Positions 1 to 9,180 of a stretch of DNA of 11,202 nt are shown in pieces. The stretch lies in the NCBI GenBank assembly GCA_009733575.1, contig ML769768.1, positions 1 to 11,202 on the forward strand, written 5' to 3'. How positions within the stretch are numbered: position 1 is the first letter of the stretch; the number at the start of each line of letters is the position of its first letter. The translations under genes and the position numbers were made by a program. Under the pieces are notes generated by a model. It was given only the letters and a program-made list of their open reading frames with translations, did no database searches and was not told the origin of the DNA. The DNA comes from Gymnopus androsaceus JB14 (Eukaryota; Basidiomycota; Agaricomycetes; Agaricales; Omphalotaceae).

Positions 1-284
1 GACTTTTGTCTTTGTTACGCTTCAAGAATCTAGGAAGACAAATTCCGAGACAACTGTTTCGATCCATAGCAATTTTTGTGTTGCAGGGAGATAGATGATG
101 GGGGGTCGCAAACGATTCTGGAACAAACAGCATTCATCTTATGTAGTGACATGTGTATGTTAAAGTTCAGTCATAGAAGCGCGAAGTGTGTCGTTGCGGT
201 CCGGTGTATAAGTGTCGGCCACGATATTGGACTGCAAGAGCCTAATTGTTGTTCCACTTTCTCTAGCCGCAGCCCGGTTCTCAC

Positions 285-290
285 TATATA
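285..290 (+). promoter_or_regulatory. Possible TATA box
   Basis: A TATATA hexamer is followed 30-90 nt later by CT-rich sequence, the arrangement often seen at fungal core promoters. The first ATG well placed downstream (382) runs straight into a GTAAGA donor-like sequence. No recognisable protein follows, so this is a weak call based on the motif and spacing alone. Confidence 0.2.
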
Positions 291-639
291 GCAAGCTTGC
301 TTGCGAGAGTCTGCCCGAAATCGATCCGTCTTTGTCACCAATTCACTTCCATATCTCAGCGTTCACCATCTTTTCGTCGTCGATGTCCGTAAGAAGGAAT
401 CTGGTGAAGATCGAGAAGGATCGATGTTGAAGATGAAGACTCTATTTGATCTCGTACTGCGACCTGCTCTTCTGGAAACATACGGACGATTTCCAACCAT
501 GTTACGCTTTCTAGGACAATCGAACACGATCTCCGTGATTTTTTCCTTCTTTCACCTCAAAAACTCGCAGTCAAACAACGAAAACGCCGGTTTTTCATAT
601 TTCCTGATCTCAGCGTCCGAACAAAGGCAGCTACAGAGT

Positions 640-840
640 CGAGTGGTTGTCGAGTATGTGTTTATTATTTTCTAACGTCGCGTTTCTCTATCCAGGAGCA
701 TTGATCGTTATTGTAAATCTCTATTCTACCTCTCGTTTTGTGTTTATACTATTCCTGGTGGAGGGTGCGTTGGTTGTTTCGCTACCATATCCAACCTGTC
801 TCTCAGATGCTAGTCCTTTGGGCATGGGATGGCAATGCCT
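640..840 (+). pseudogene. Possible intron-bearing remnant of a membrane protein gene
   Basis: Around the intron signature (donor GTATGT near 655, branch TTCTAAC near 669, acceptor CAG near 694) the sequence can be spliced in one frame. Joining the flanks gives a hydrophobic stretch containing RALIVIVNLYSTSRFVFILF, followed by LVEGALVV, which resembles a transmembrane helix with a short loop. Agaricomycete genomes hold many poorly characterised multi-span membrane proteins with this flavour, but no diagnostic motif supports assigning a family. No start codon, terminal exon or stop can be placed, and the frame is not continued convincingly past about 840. It may be a decayed gene, an exon of a larger gene extending left of the window, or a chance open frame beside a chance splice signal. 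Confidence 0.2.
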
Positions 841-944
841 CTATCACCTCTTACTCTTCAGCATCTTTATCCTGCTTCAGCATTCACATCTTTGTCTTCA
901 TTGGGTTGGTCCGGGTCCAATTTCGGCGCAGATGCCTCCTGGTG

Positions 945-2338
945 CATCGCTTGCTCGCTCACATTCAGCAGCTCAATGCTAGGTCATGCGAGACGTTGAG
1001 CAACGGTACGGACCCACAATGGAGGTATTCGAAGTCGAAGGCTCGAGAGGGTCATCGGATACACGATGGGCGGAACTACCACTTTCTTTATGTACGCGTT
1101 ACCTCCAGCCTATCTCTATCTACTAACCTCTATACCAGTACCCTCTCCAGTCTCTTCCACTTTTACTCTCTCTGTTTACAAAAACGTGGAATAGTTCTCC
1201 AATTGCTCCAACGGTGTCACTGTCAACTCCTTGCACATAAATCCTGTTCCAAACTCCCACCGATCGAACACTCCATCTTCCAGGTCATGAAGAAGGCTTC
1301 GCGTCTGTACTGCTTCCCAAAAACCTGTTCTTCCTCAACGGCCCTTGGTACACATGCCGTCCAGGAGGCTACGTACGCTTGTGAGAATCCCTCTCTCTTT
1401 CTCTTTGCTGTGCTGACAAGATCGTGTCGCTAGTGGATCTTTGCTCAACACTTGCAGTAGGCTCGGCTCGGCATCCTGGCGGCTCAAAAACGCCCTGGAC
1501 GAGAAGGACCCTGCGCATGCAGAGTGCTGACCAATATCAAGAGGAGTTTTAGGTCGGAGATGTTTACGAGGGGCGGACTATCCATAATCATTCAGACCTG
1601 GTAGGTCTGTGAGCGTTCTGTTATTGTACTGGTGCATTTATCTTGCTTGCAGAGTCGACTTCTTTATGTCAACTTTGCCATGATTCACTGCCCCACATCT
1701 GACCATGCTACTGAATTGATGTGTGTATACGTTTCCGCTTTCATTTCTTCGATGTGCGTTCCTAACCGTTATCTGTGTAGGCTCACCCTCTCTTATCAAC
1801 GCCTCCAAACTATCCAACCCCTCTCCGACGAGGAGCTCTACGATAAAATCCGCCGCACATTCCCTCCCTTCGAAACCAATTTCTACCAATTCACAAAGGT
1901 CGCTCTATCCTTCCGCTTGGATCCATGGCTTTTACCGAAGGTGGAATATCCTTTGCGATGTTTTTTCATTATTGGGAATGAGTTTAGAGGGTTCTATATT
2001 AGGTTTAGGGCTTTCGTCGACGCTGAACAACCTCTAGGCCGAGTTGGAGAGTTCGGATTTGTTTGAGGATAGTCAGAGTAGTAGGAATAGGGTGATGAGG
2101 GGGCCGATACCCAAGACGCTGGTTGAGAAGATTCGGTTAGGGACGTTATTGAGGTGGTTGCCGGAGGCGTATCAGAGGGCGTTGTTCTCTAGCTGAGTTA
2201 CATCGCACTTTGTGAGTGGACGACTTGGATTGCTCAAGCTCAAGGCTTACTCGTGTTATGTTTTTTTTAGATTTATAAATATGGCGTTAACGCTTTGAGT
2301 GTACATTTTTTCCATTTGCTAGGGATCTTTCCAAGTAA
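945..2338 (+). pseudogene. GDH2: NAD-specific glutamate dehydrogenase pseudogene, truncated copy with internal deletion
   Basis: This is a decayed second copy of the gene at 4709-8614, which it matches exon by exon and intron by intron. Homology starts between about 945 and 970, so the N-terminal third is missing. Recognisable blocks include the GDH motif around 1000-1090, an exon ending near 1380 with the peptide HAVQEATYA, and the exon from 1781 encoding TLSYQRLQTIQPLSDEELYD. At about 2011 the sequence jumps from the block matching copy two at 6681 to the block matching 8292, removing about 1.6 kb: the PEGGAKG substrate-binding lysine region, the nucleotide-binding domain and several introns. 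A further deletion of about 50 bp lies near 1861. Frameshifts and stops are scattered throughout, for example TGA at 2194-2196 where the other copy has TGG. The terminal exon and TAA (2336-2338) are still visible. Over 2015-2215 the copies are roughly 85-90% identical by eye. It cannot encode an active enzyme. Confidence 0.88.
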
Positions 2339-2345
2339 AGTAGGA

Positions 2346-2355
2346 GCGCGCGCGC
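2346..2355. repeat. Alternating GC run
   Basis: Ten bases of alternating G and C lie just after the stop of the truncated glutamate dehydrogenase copy. The corresponding place in the other copy (about 8623-8632) is similar but not alternating, so the run arose in this copy after duplication. Such runs can adopt Z-DNA, but no function is implied. Confidence 0.5.
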
Positions 2356-2507
2356 ACAATGGAATAGAAGTTAAAGTGGAATGGGAATGGGCATGGGTGT
2401 AGTGTGACTTACATACAGATATTGTACTCTATAATGAAAATGAAGACGGTATCCTTCTCTGCATGATACGTAGTACTGACTGTTAGGAAGCTGAACTTTT
2501 CAAACGC

Positions 2508-2840
2508 ATGGTGCTACACGGCTCTCTTAAGGCCAAAGCGCTCTCTACCAACTGTAAGCGCCCAAACCGTTCCTGCTTACGATCAACGATGACAGTGGAA
2601 TCTCTGCCGAACGAGCTCATACGCTGTATCTTTGACAACCTTTTCGCCGATAGAATTTCTCTCTATATAGGCCTTTTTAAAAGAAGACCTGAGGTCGATT
2701 CAAGTCATAACGCGACCTGCCTGTCTCTGGCTTGACATATAGCAGATTTCCCAGAAACCCAAAAGGCTCAAAGCCGGCATCTCTACGCCAAGGGCTCAAT
2801 CTCTTTCTGTGCCATGCAGGGAGTGTTGATCTCCCCTTTA
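2508..2840 (+). pseudogene. Decayed F-box gene fragment, copy 1
   Basis: From the ATG at 2589 the frame reads MTVESLPNELIRCIFDNLF, a clear match to the start of an F-box domain (LPxELxxxIxxxL). F-box proteins bind Skp1 and recruit targets to SCF ubiquitin ligases. Fungal members often continue with leucine-rich-like repeats. The frame stops at 2733-2735, and a TGA interrupts the part corresponding to the second half of the domain (RHLYAK near 2785, comparable to RIFAK in copy 2). Homology with the copy at 9007-9547 includes about 50 bp upstream of the ATG (2532-2580 against 8951-8998, about 85% identical by eye) and fades after about 2840. It sits 250 bp after the glutamate dehydrogenase remnant, the same gene order as in the second block. 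Only the front of the domain is left, so I treat it as a pseudogene fragment. Confidence 0.6.
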
Positions 2841-3536
2841 ACGTATGTAATATACGATCTCGCTGTTCCTGTACTGTGGGAAGAAAATTTTGAGACTATT
2901 GACATGAGCAGATATAGGAAACCATACCTTCGTACTGATGTATTTGCGTCTTGTCGGTTTTACAAATCGCGAGCCTAAACCCTTACTGCCTCTGCTGCAA
3001 GCAGAGATTTCGTTCCGTTTTGTTTCACATCGCTTCAGTGGTTTCGTGCACTCGGTACACTGAATACAACGAATATCATTGCGCATATGCCAATGGAGGA
3101 TATCTGAGGAATAGGGATAAAGATTCGCAGAGTTATATCAACACCAATGTTCTTTGCTCTCATAGAATTTCTTAGCTGGTGCACATCTCGTTTCCAGAAA
3201 TTGTTCCTTATCAGAGGATCTAGCTAAATTAAACCGTTAGCTTGTTTGAGCTTTCCTAAAACTGTTCATCTCCCCTCCTACTGCTCATTCCACAACACAT
3301 GTATAGTATTGGCATCATTGTCATTGTTCGGACCCCGTTTCCCTTGTCCCCGCCCACTCCAATCCGCCACCTATTCTGAATCATCCAAATTAAGCCTTTG
3401 AGATGCACCCTACCAAAAATTGCGTCCCATACCATCTTTCCATGTGGGAGCTTCGATGCAAAACACTTTTAATCGAGACTTGACATTGGGTGTCAGGGAC
3501 AAAATGTTGACCAAAATAAAGGAGAACGCGTCTGCA
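2841..3536. other. Gene-poor spacer
   Basis: Homology to the downstream block has faded by here and no frame yields a recognisable protein. An intron-like pattern (GTATGT donor near 2842, CAG end near 2911) is present but has no convincing flanking exons. The short frames on both strands look random in composition. I see no repeat or RNA gene in this stretch. Confidence 0.4.
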
Positions 3537-3606
3537 TGGACAAGCCCGGATTCGAACCGGGGATGAACATGCAAAGTGAACGCAATAACCTCTTGGCTAC
3601 ATGCCC
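3537..3606 (-). tRNA. tRNA-like sequence, eroded, possibly tRNA-Ala(UGC)-derived
   Basis: On the minus strand the sequence begins GGGCATGTA and ends CTTGTCCA. The T arm is perfect: CCCGG, TTCGAAT, CCGGG. The A box (TAGCCAAGAGG) and B box (GTTCGAATC) of the internal RNA polymerase III promoter fit their consensus, and a TTTT run lies about 35 nt downstream. The acceptor stem pairs in six of seven positions (one G-U, one mismatch). The anticodon loop is best read as TTTGCAT, giving UGC (Ala), but the 3' side of the anticodon stem pairs poorly and the stem plus variable loop is about 3 nt short. Total length is 70 nt including the discriminator A. This suggests a decayed tRNA gene or a tRNA-derived repeat rather than a fully working tRNA. 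The isotype is tentative. Confidence 0.55.
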
Positions 3607-3676
3607 TACTTACGATGTGCTCTTCACTTTGAAGCGTATTAAATAAAAATTTATTTGGTACTACAACCACTAGCTC

Positions 3677-3715
3677 AAAGAGAAAGAGAGGGAGTGGGGA
3701 AGAAGGAAGGAAGGG
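3677..3715. repeat. Polypurine tract
   Basis: Thirty-nine bases are all A or G except a T at 3695, with simple GA, GGAA and GAAA units. On the minus strand it is a CT-rich tract of the kind found in fungal promoters and 5' leaders. No gene starts convincingly beside it, so it is described only as low-complexity sequence. Confidence 0.6.
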
Positions 3716-4407
3716 TTTGAGGAGGAATCTGTATGTTTTGAATAATGGGAAAGATGGCGATGGCACTGGAAGATAGAGTGAGTGGTCGGATTCCCAGATC
3801 TCCCTCGTCTTCTCCGTCTCCTACTCATGACTACACAACTAGTATCCCGATTCACAGTACCCGAAGCACTGCTAGACCATTAGAGTAGCACGTCTTCTCC
3901 CATGCGAAGACAGTGGAAACAAAGAAACCATTTATCACAAGAATAGAATGACGCGTCGCCAGAGAAGCCAGACTACGTTGAGATTTAATCCGTATGCTAA
4001 CTAGGGAGCATAGGAAGGAAAGGCCGAAGCGCAAAATGGAATGCTTTTCAAGTATGGTCGGAATTGCAAGGGCGCTGTTGCATCCGTTACAGCGGTCGCG
4101 GTTTCCGTTGAGAGACCAAGAATCGTGACGAACAATTCCAAGAGTTGAGCGCTCAGACTTGCGTTAGTGTCACTGGTACAAAAAAGTTAGAGATTCTGTC
4201 AATACAGTAGACCGTCCGCGGACACACCTTTGCTTCAGTATCACTCTTCGTTTATTTCCAAGTACGAGCAGCCATCCATCCATCTTTTCCGAATCGACCA
4301 GTAGACCCATTAGGTGGATTTGACAGTATTAAATATGTTGAAGCTTGACGGGATGCGATCCGTGGAGGTAAAAGTTTAGTAGATATGTATGGGAGCATAT
4401 CCTGGCA
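3716..4407. other. Intergenic region without a recognised gene
   Basis: Short open frames on the minus strand (for example 3852-4034) show no family signal. The arginine-rich frame at 3670-3855 is the reverse of simple purine-rich DNA. No inverted repeat pair, RNA gene or transposon end was found here. Confidence 0.4.
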
Positions 4408-4638
4408 TCAGTGCAAGGGATTTCGGATCGGAAGAGATAGCTGGAAGGATGAGGCTATAGAATTCACCAAGCTTGCTTGTCCCTCGCATGGTCGACCCTG
4501 CGGAGTTTGCGAGAGGTTGAGTGTGTAAATGGGCAGAAAGAATCCCGCATGCTCGATGCCTGTGCTGCACGCTAGCAGAAATAGAATCCCGAGAACGAGA
4601 GCGATAGCCCAGATATATGATTGAAGAGGCTCAGTGGC
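4408..4638 (-). other. Open frame without ATG encoding a possible transmembrane segment
   Basis: One minus-strand frame is open for 76 codons from 4638 down to a TGA at 4408-4410. Near its start it encodes a strongly hydrophobic run, IWAIALVLGILFLLACSTGI, then a polar tail. It has no start codon, so it would have to be a terminal exon. Upstream on the same strand there is a consensus GTAAGT donor near 4678 and an acceptor-like CTGAG or TTTAG 28-42 nt later, which would join it to a frame reading GSLRRKSVYS. I do not recognise the protein, and the implied intron is shorter than the others in the window. It could be the last exon of an unrecognised membrane protein gene overlapping the 5' end of the glutamate dehydrogenase copy on the opposite strand, or chance. 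Confidence 0.2.
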
Positions 4639-4708
4639 TCAGACTAAACAGTAGATCAAGCAATTACTTACTGAGTAGACACTTTTCCTTCTCAACGATC
4701 CTACTTGA

Positions 4709-7700
4709 TTGGTTGAGCAAGAGACTGTCAGGAGCGCGTCTCGACCAACAAAGCCAAAAAAAACCGCTGCAGAGGAAACTTGTATTGTGTTAGGCTCTGT
4801 GGCTAGAAATAACAGCGATGGCTTGCTCAATCGAGTCAAGAACTTGCCTGGCCATACGACGCCAAGAAAAGCGAGCCCTTGTTTAGCAAGAAATTGCAGC
4901 AAAGGTGATTGTAGAGCTGGATCTAATATCGATTAAGATTTAATCATGGTTTGTAGGGCTTTATCCCGCAAGAACTTGTCGCCAACGAAGTCAACTGGTT
5001 TTACACCAATCTCGGCATTGATGACACTTATTTCCGCGACGAGTCTCCCTGTGACCACATCATTGCGCCAAAGTGCTCGCGTACACGAAGCACGATCCGA
5101 GCAAGCTCGTTATCGATCTCAAGAAGATTGACAAGACCGGAAATGGCGCGACTGTTATTCATACCAGTCCACAGGTATTACTATGTACTACTGAGGGCCA
5201 TGGCGCTGCGTGCGAGTCGAGGTAAGCCCACGTTCTGTACGGCATCTCCAACGTTCATTAATTGGAATCTAGAATCGACATTCTGTCCCTCGATAACTCA
5301 AAGCCCAAGCAGACTCGAGACTTGTGTGCCACTGGGTCCATCTCCGCGACTGCCTCTCAGTAGCTCAGATGTTATTTCATCGACAAGTGTTTCTTTACAG
5401 ACACGCCTGCCACAAAGGACGCAGAGCGCAGGACAAACATCAACAGCGTGTCTGACAAGGGCTTTTTGGAAAAGGCCAGCGAGAACACGCTTGAGATCTA
5501 CCAAAAGGTATGAAAGAGCTTCACTAGCTCGTTCAGCGACTCAGCCAGATTCTAGATTATGCGGAGCGTTGAGCAACGGTACGGTCCCGTCATGGAGGCT
5601 TTCGAAGTCGAAGGCTCGAGAGAGAGACGTATTGTTATCGGAAACAAGATGGGCGGGACTACCACCTTCTTTAGGTACGCGTCATCATCCATCTATCTTC
5701 ATCTACTAACCTCTATAATAGTGCCCTCTCCAATCTCTACCACTTTTACTCTCTCGATTCTGCGCGCAAATGCGTGGAACAGTTTTCTAACGGCGTCACC
5801 ATCATCTCCTTGTACCTCAACCCTGTTCCAAACTCCCACGCCCCGCCGATCGAACACTCCATCTTCCAGGTCATGAAGGAGGCTTCGCTTCTGTACTGTC
5901 TTCCCGAAAACCCGTTCTTCTCCTCCCAAAGGCTCCAGGTATGCATGCTGTCCAGTAGGCTACGTACACTCGTAAGAATACCCTCTCTTTTCTTTGCATA
6001 TCGCTGTGCTGACAAGGTTGTATCGTTATAGACTGTGGCTGGATCTTTGCACAACACTTTTGCAACAGGCTCGGCCCGGCCTACTTGCAGCTCAAAAACG
6101 TCTTGGACGAGAACAACCCTGCGCATGCTGAAGTGTTGAACGAATATCAAAAGGAGGTTTAGGGAGGAGACGTTTACGAGGGAGAGTATTGAACAGGTTA
6201 TTCATACTCATTCGGAGCTGGTAGGTCTATAAGCGTTCCTTTATCCTATGGGTGCTCATTGGGTTTTCAGATTCGACTTCTTTATGTCAACTTTACTATG
6301 GTTCATTACCCCGCATCTGATCATACTACCGAACTGATGTATGTGTACGCTCCTTTATTCAACGTGTATTTCTAACCGGTACGCTATCCAGGCCCACCCT
6401 CTCTTATCAACGCCTTCAAACTATCCAACCCCTCTCCGACGAGAAGCTCTACGACAAAATCCGCCGCACAGTCCCCAACAAGCACTCCCTCCAAGTCCTC
6501 GAATCCTTCCTCATCTTCAACAAACACATCCTCAAAACCAATTTCTACCAACCTACGAAAGTTGCCTTGTCCTTCCGCTTGGATCCAGGGTTCTTACCCG
6601 AGGTGGAGCATCCCAAAAAGCCATTTGCGATGTTTTTCGTTATTGGGAATGAGTTTAGAGGGTTCCATATTAGGTTTAGGGATGTGGCGAGGGGAGGGAT
6701 TAGGATTGTGATGAGTAGGAATAAGGAGATGTATTTGATTAATCAGAGGATGTTGTACGTGTTTCTCTCTTTATCTCTCTCTCTGTGGATGTACATACAC
6801 TGACGACGACGTGTTTTAGGTTTGACGAAAATTACAACTTGGCTTCGACTCAGTCGTTGAAGAATAAAGATATTCCCGAGGGGGGTGCCAAGGGTACGAT
6901 ATTGCCTTCGATCGGGGCTACGCCGAGGTTGTGTTTTGAGAAATATGTTGATGTACGTGTGCCCGCGGTTTTTAGTTATTTATATTCACCAACTACGTTA
7001 TCATAGGCAATCGTCGACCTGCTAATCCCAGGAAAAACACCCGGAATCAAGGAGACCCTAGTTGACTTGTACGAAAAGCCAGAGTTGTTATTCTTTGGTC
7101 TTGATGGTTTGTCGATACGTTCTTTCCCTGCTTTCGCCTTTTGCTTATATCTGTTATGCAGAGGGTACCGCGGATATGATGGATTGGGCTGCACTCCACG
7201 CCCGCGACCGAGGCGCCGAAACATGGTGGAAGTCCTTCACCACTGGAAAGAGTGCCGAGACGCTCGGTGGAGTTCCACACGACACGTATGGTATGACTTC
7301 GCTGAGTATCAGGCAGTATGTGTTGGGTATCTATAAGCAGCTGGGGTTGAAGGAGAAGGAGATTACAAAAGTGCAGACGGGAGGACCGGATGGGGATCTT
7401 GGATCGAGTGAGTATACGTTCTTTGGCTTGTTATTCCCGGGCTAATGTTGATCTCTTTTGTGAACCGTCACCATCATCGATGGAAGTGGTGTTCTTGCTG
7501 ACCCCGCGGGGCTCGATCGCGAAGAACTCGTTCGTCTGGCGAAAAAGTGTTTGACCATGGCGAACTTTGATAGGACGAAGTTGAGCAAGGATGGGTACTT
7601 GGTGAAGGTTGAGGAGCAGGATGTCAAGTTGCCTTGTACGTTGTTCAAGTGTTTTCCTTTTTATGAGCAAAGGCTGAAATGCTATGGGTAGCGGGCGAAA

Positions 7701-8614
7701 TTGTTCTCGACGGGACTGATTTCCGTAATGGAGCTCATTTGAGGTTTAAAGCCGACTTGTTCGTGCCTTGCGGTGGACGGTATGTGATTATTCAGTGTAT
7801 TCAAGTCGTCTATCTAACGCCTAATCATTACTCAGACCGGAAGCCGTCAACATCTCGAACATGGCTGCACTCTTCGACAGCGAGGGTAAACCTCACTTCA
7901 AGTACATCGTAGAAGGCGCCAACTTGTTCCTCACCCAACAAGCCCGTTTGTTCCTCGAAAAGCGTAAAGTGGTCGTGTTCAAAGATTCGAGTACCAACAA
8001 AGGTTAGTTGGTTTTATTTCTCCTCTCAAGTGCAAAACTTATTCATCCATTGTATCCAGGTGGTGTAACGAGTTCTTGCTTGGAAGTCCTAGCCGGTCTC
8101 GCTCTCTCAACGCAAGAATACGTCGACTTGATGATCTTCAAGAATGGCAAACCTTCCGAATTCTACCAGAGCTATGTCAAGGATATCCAAGAAAAAATCA
8201 CCGAAAACGCTGCTGCTGAATTCCACTGCCTGTGGAAAGAGCATACGCGCCTGCAGGGAGCCAAACCGCGTACGACCATCTCGGATGAGCTGTCGTCGAC
8301 GTTGAACAACCTCCAGGCCGAATTGGAGAGCTCGGATTTGTTTGAGGATGTTCCGAGTCGGAATGGGGTGATGAGGAGGGCGATACCCAAGACGCTGGTT
8401 GAGAAGATTGGGTTGGAGACGTTGTTGAAGCGGTTGCTGGAGGCGTATCAGAGGGCGTTGTTCTCTAGCTGGGTTGCGTCGCATTTTGTGAGTGAGGACG
8501 ATTTGGATTACTCGAGGTTTACTGATGTTATGTTTGTCTTTTTAGCTTTATAAATACGGCGTTAACGCTTCGAGTGTTGACTTTTTCCATTTCGCTAGGG
8601 ATCTTTCCAAGTAA
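4709..8614 (+). pseudogene. GDH2: NAD-specific glutamate dehydrogenase (GDH2 family), near full length but disrupted
   Basis: The family oxidises glutamate to 2-oxoglutarate and ammonium with NAD+, in nitrogen catabolism. Traceable exons: 4709-4904 (start uncertain), 4957-5221, 5273-5507, 5556-5674, 5722-5971, 6032-6220, 6271-6338, 6392-6754, 6820-6952, 7007-7106, 7162-7407, about 7463-7635, 7692-7779, 7836-8002, 8060-8487, 8546-8614; they total about 1,030 codons, near the usual fungal length. Landmarks: NEVNWFYTNLGIDDTYF (4984), RDVARGGIRIVMSRN (6676), PEGGAKG with the substrate-binding lysine (6878), WWKSFTTGKSAETLGG (7219), GGPDGDLGS (7380), FKDSSTNKGGVTSS (from 7978). Lesions: frame breaks near 4865, 5067, 5930 and 6149; in-frame TAG at 5361-5363 (ATASQ-stop-LRCYF) and 5956-5958; a deletion near 7461 that removed a 3' splice site. 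From 6149 on the frame is intact apart from that deletion. I infer a pseudogene; poor assembly could explain single-base indels but not all of this. Confidence 0.85.
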
Positions 8615-9180
8615 AGTAGGAGCGAGGCGCAGAACAGATTGGAAGTTGTATAAAAATGGAATGGGAATGAATGGGTGTAGTGTGACATACATACAGATAT
8701 TGTACTTTATAATGACTGGGAGTCTGAATGGACATGAAATACTCCTTCCTTGCATGATGCATACTGGAAAGCCTTGAAGCTGGTCATCGGTGCAATCTCC
8801 CACAACGGTACAGTTAACACGGCTTTCTTTATGGGACGATGAATAGATGAAAAGTAGTTTGGTGACCCGCCTTCTAGAAGATGTCGGAATAAACTCTAGA
8901 ATCCTCGTATTTCTAGTAATTATACATCCCAGGGGACTGCTTTAGGCCGGGCCAAAGTGCTCTCTACCAACTTCAAGCACCTAAACCATTCCTGCTTGTG
9001 ACCATCATGATCATGTCACTGCCCAACGAGTTCATAGATTGTATTCTCCACAACCTCTCTTCCGATAGAAATGCTCTCGAACTGTTCTCTTGTCGAAAGG
9101 CTTGGGTTGTCCCTTCTCAGCGTCGCATTTTCGCAAAGATTGAGCTCGATGGCTGTTTGATGCCAAGGTCTCTACAAAGG
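5520..9180 (+). repeat. Direct duplication, right copy (GDH2 and F-box block)
   Basis: This is the partner of 945-2840. The match begins close to the end of the intron at 5508-5555, so the 5' part of the gene (4709-5507) was either never included in the left copy or has been lost from it. It fades inside the F-box gene. Confidence 0.8.
8615..9006. other. 3' flank of the GDH2 copy and upstream region of the F-box gene
   Basis: The first 120 bases match the flank of the truncated copy (2339-2460), including a shared block around GTGTAGTGTGAC and ACAGATATTGTACT. The last 50 bases before the F-box ATG also match (8951-8998 against 2532-2580). The middle, roughly 8790-8940, has no counterpart in the first block, so about 140 bp was gained here or lost there. 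No gene or RNA was found in this spacer. Confidence 0.6.

Larger units (their letters stand above)
1..944. other. Left-edge region without a recognised gene
   Basis: No open frame here gives a protein I recognise, and the candidate frames (for example 301-675) lack family motifs. Some gene-like signals exist. A TATATA motif lies at 285-290 with pyrimidine-rich DNA downstream. A well-formed intron signature lies at about 655-694: a GTATGT donor, a TTCTAAC branch site and a CAG acceptor. The sequence after that acceptor is hydrophobic in one frame. These may be remains of an intron-bearing gene on the plus strand, but I cannot connect the exons into a convincing product. The region shows no visible similarity to the 5' part of the second glutamate dehydrogenase copy, so it is not the missing front half of the copy that begins near 945. 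Confidence 0.4.
945..2840 (+). repeat. Direct duplication, left copy (GDH2 and F-box block)
   Basis: This block matches about 5520-9180 in the same orientation and gene order. Similarity covers exons, introns, the 3' flank and the start of the F-box gene. It is shorter than the right copy mainly because of an internal deletion of about 1.6 kb at 2011, a 50-bp deletion near 1861 and about 140 bp missing from the intergenic spacer. Intron similarity means the copy arose by DNA duplication and not by reverse transcription. Confidence 0.85.

Noticed and set aside
3410..3766. A 118-codon minus-strand frame as a protein gene
   Set aside because: It runs through the tRNA-like sequence and the polypurine tract and has no family signal.
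4639..4902. Minus-strand 87-codon frame
   Set aside because: It lies opposite the putative first exon of the GDH2 copy and shows no family motif over most of its length.
5508..5575. A frameshift at the start of the exon reading SVEQRYGPVMEAFEVEG
   Set aside because: Moving the intron end to the CTAG at 5552-5555 restores one continuous frame (YQK then IMRSVEQRYGP), so no lesion is needed here.
5361..5958. Reassignment of TAG to an amino acid, since the in-frame stops in the GDH2 copy are TAG while the gene ends in TAA
   Set aside because: Nuclear TAG reassignment is not known in fungi, and frameshifts plus a lost splice site accompany the TAG codons, so decay explains them better.
8008..8553. 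A 181-codon frame taken as a separate gene
   Set aside because: Its first residues come from the intron at 8003-8059 and its last from the intron at 8488-8545; the middle is an exon of the GDH2 copy.
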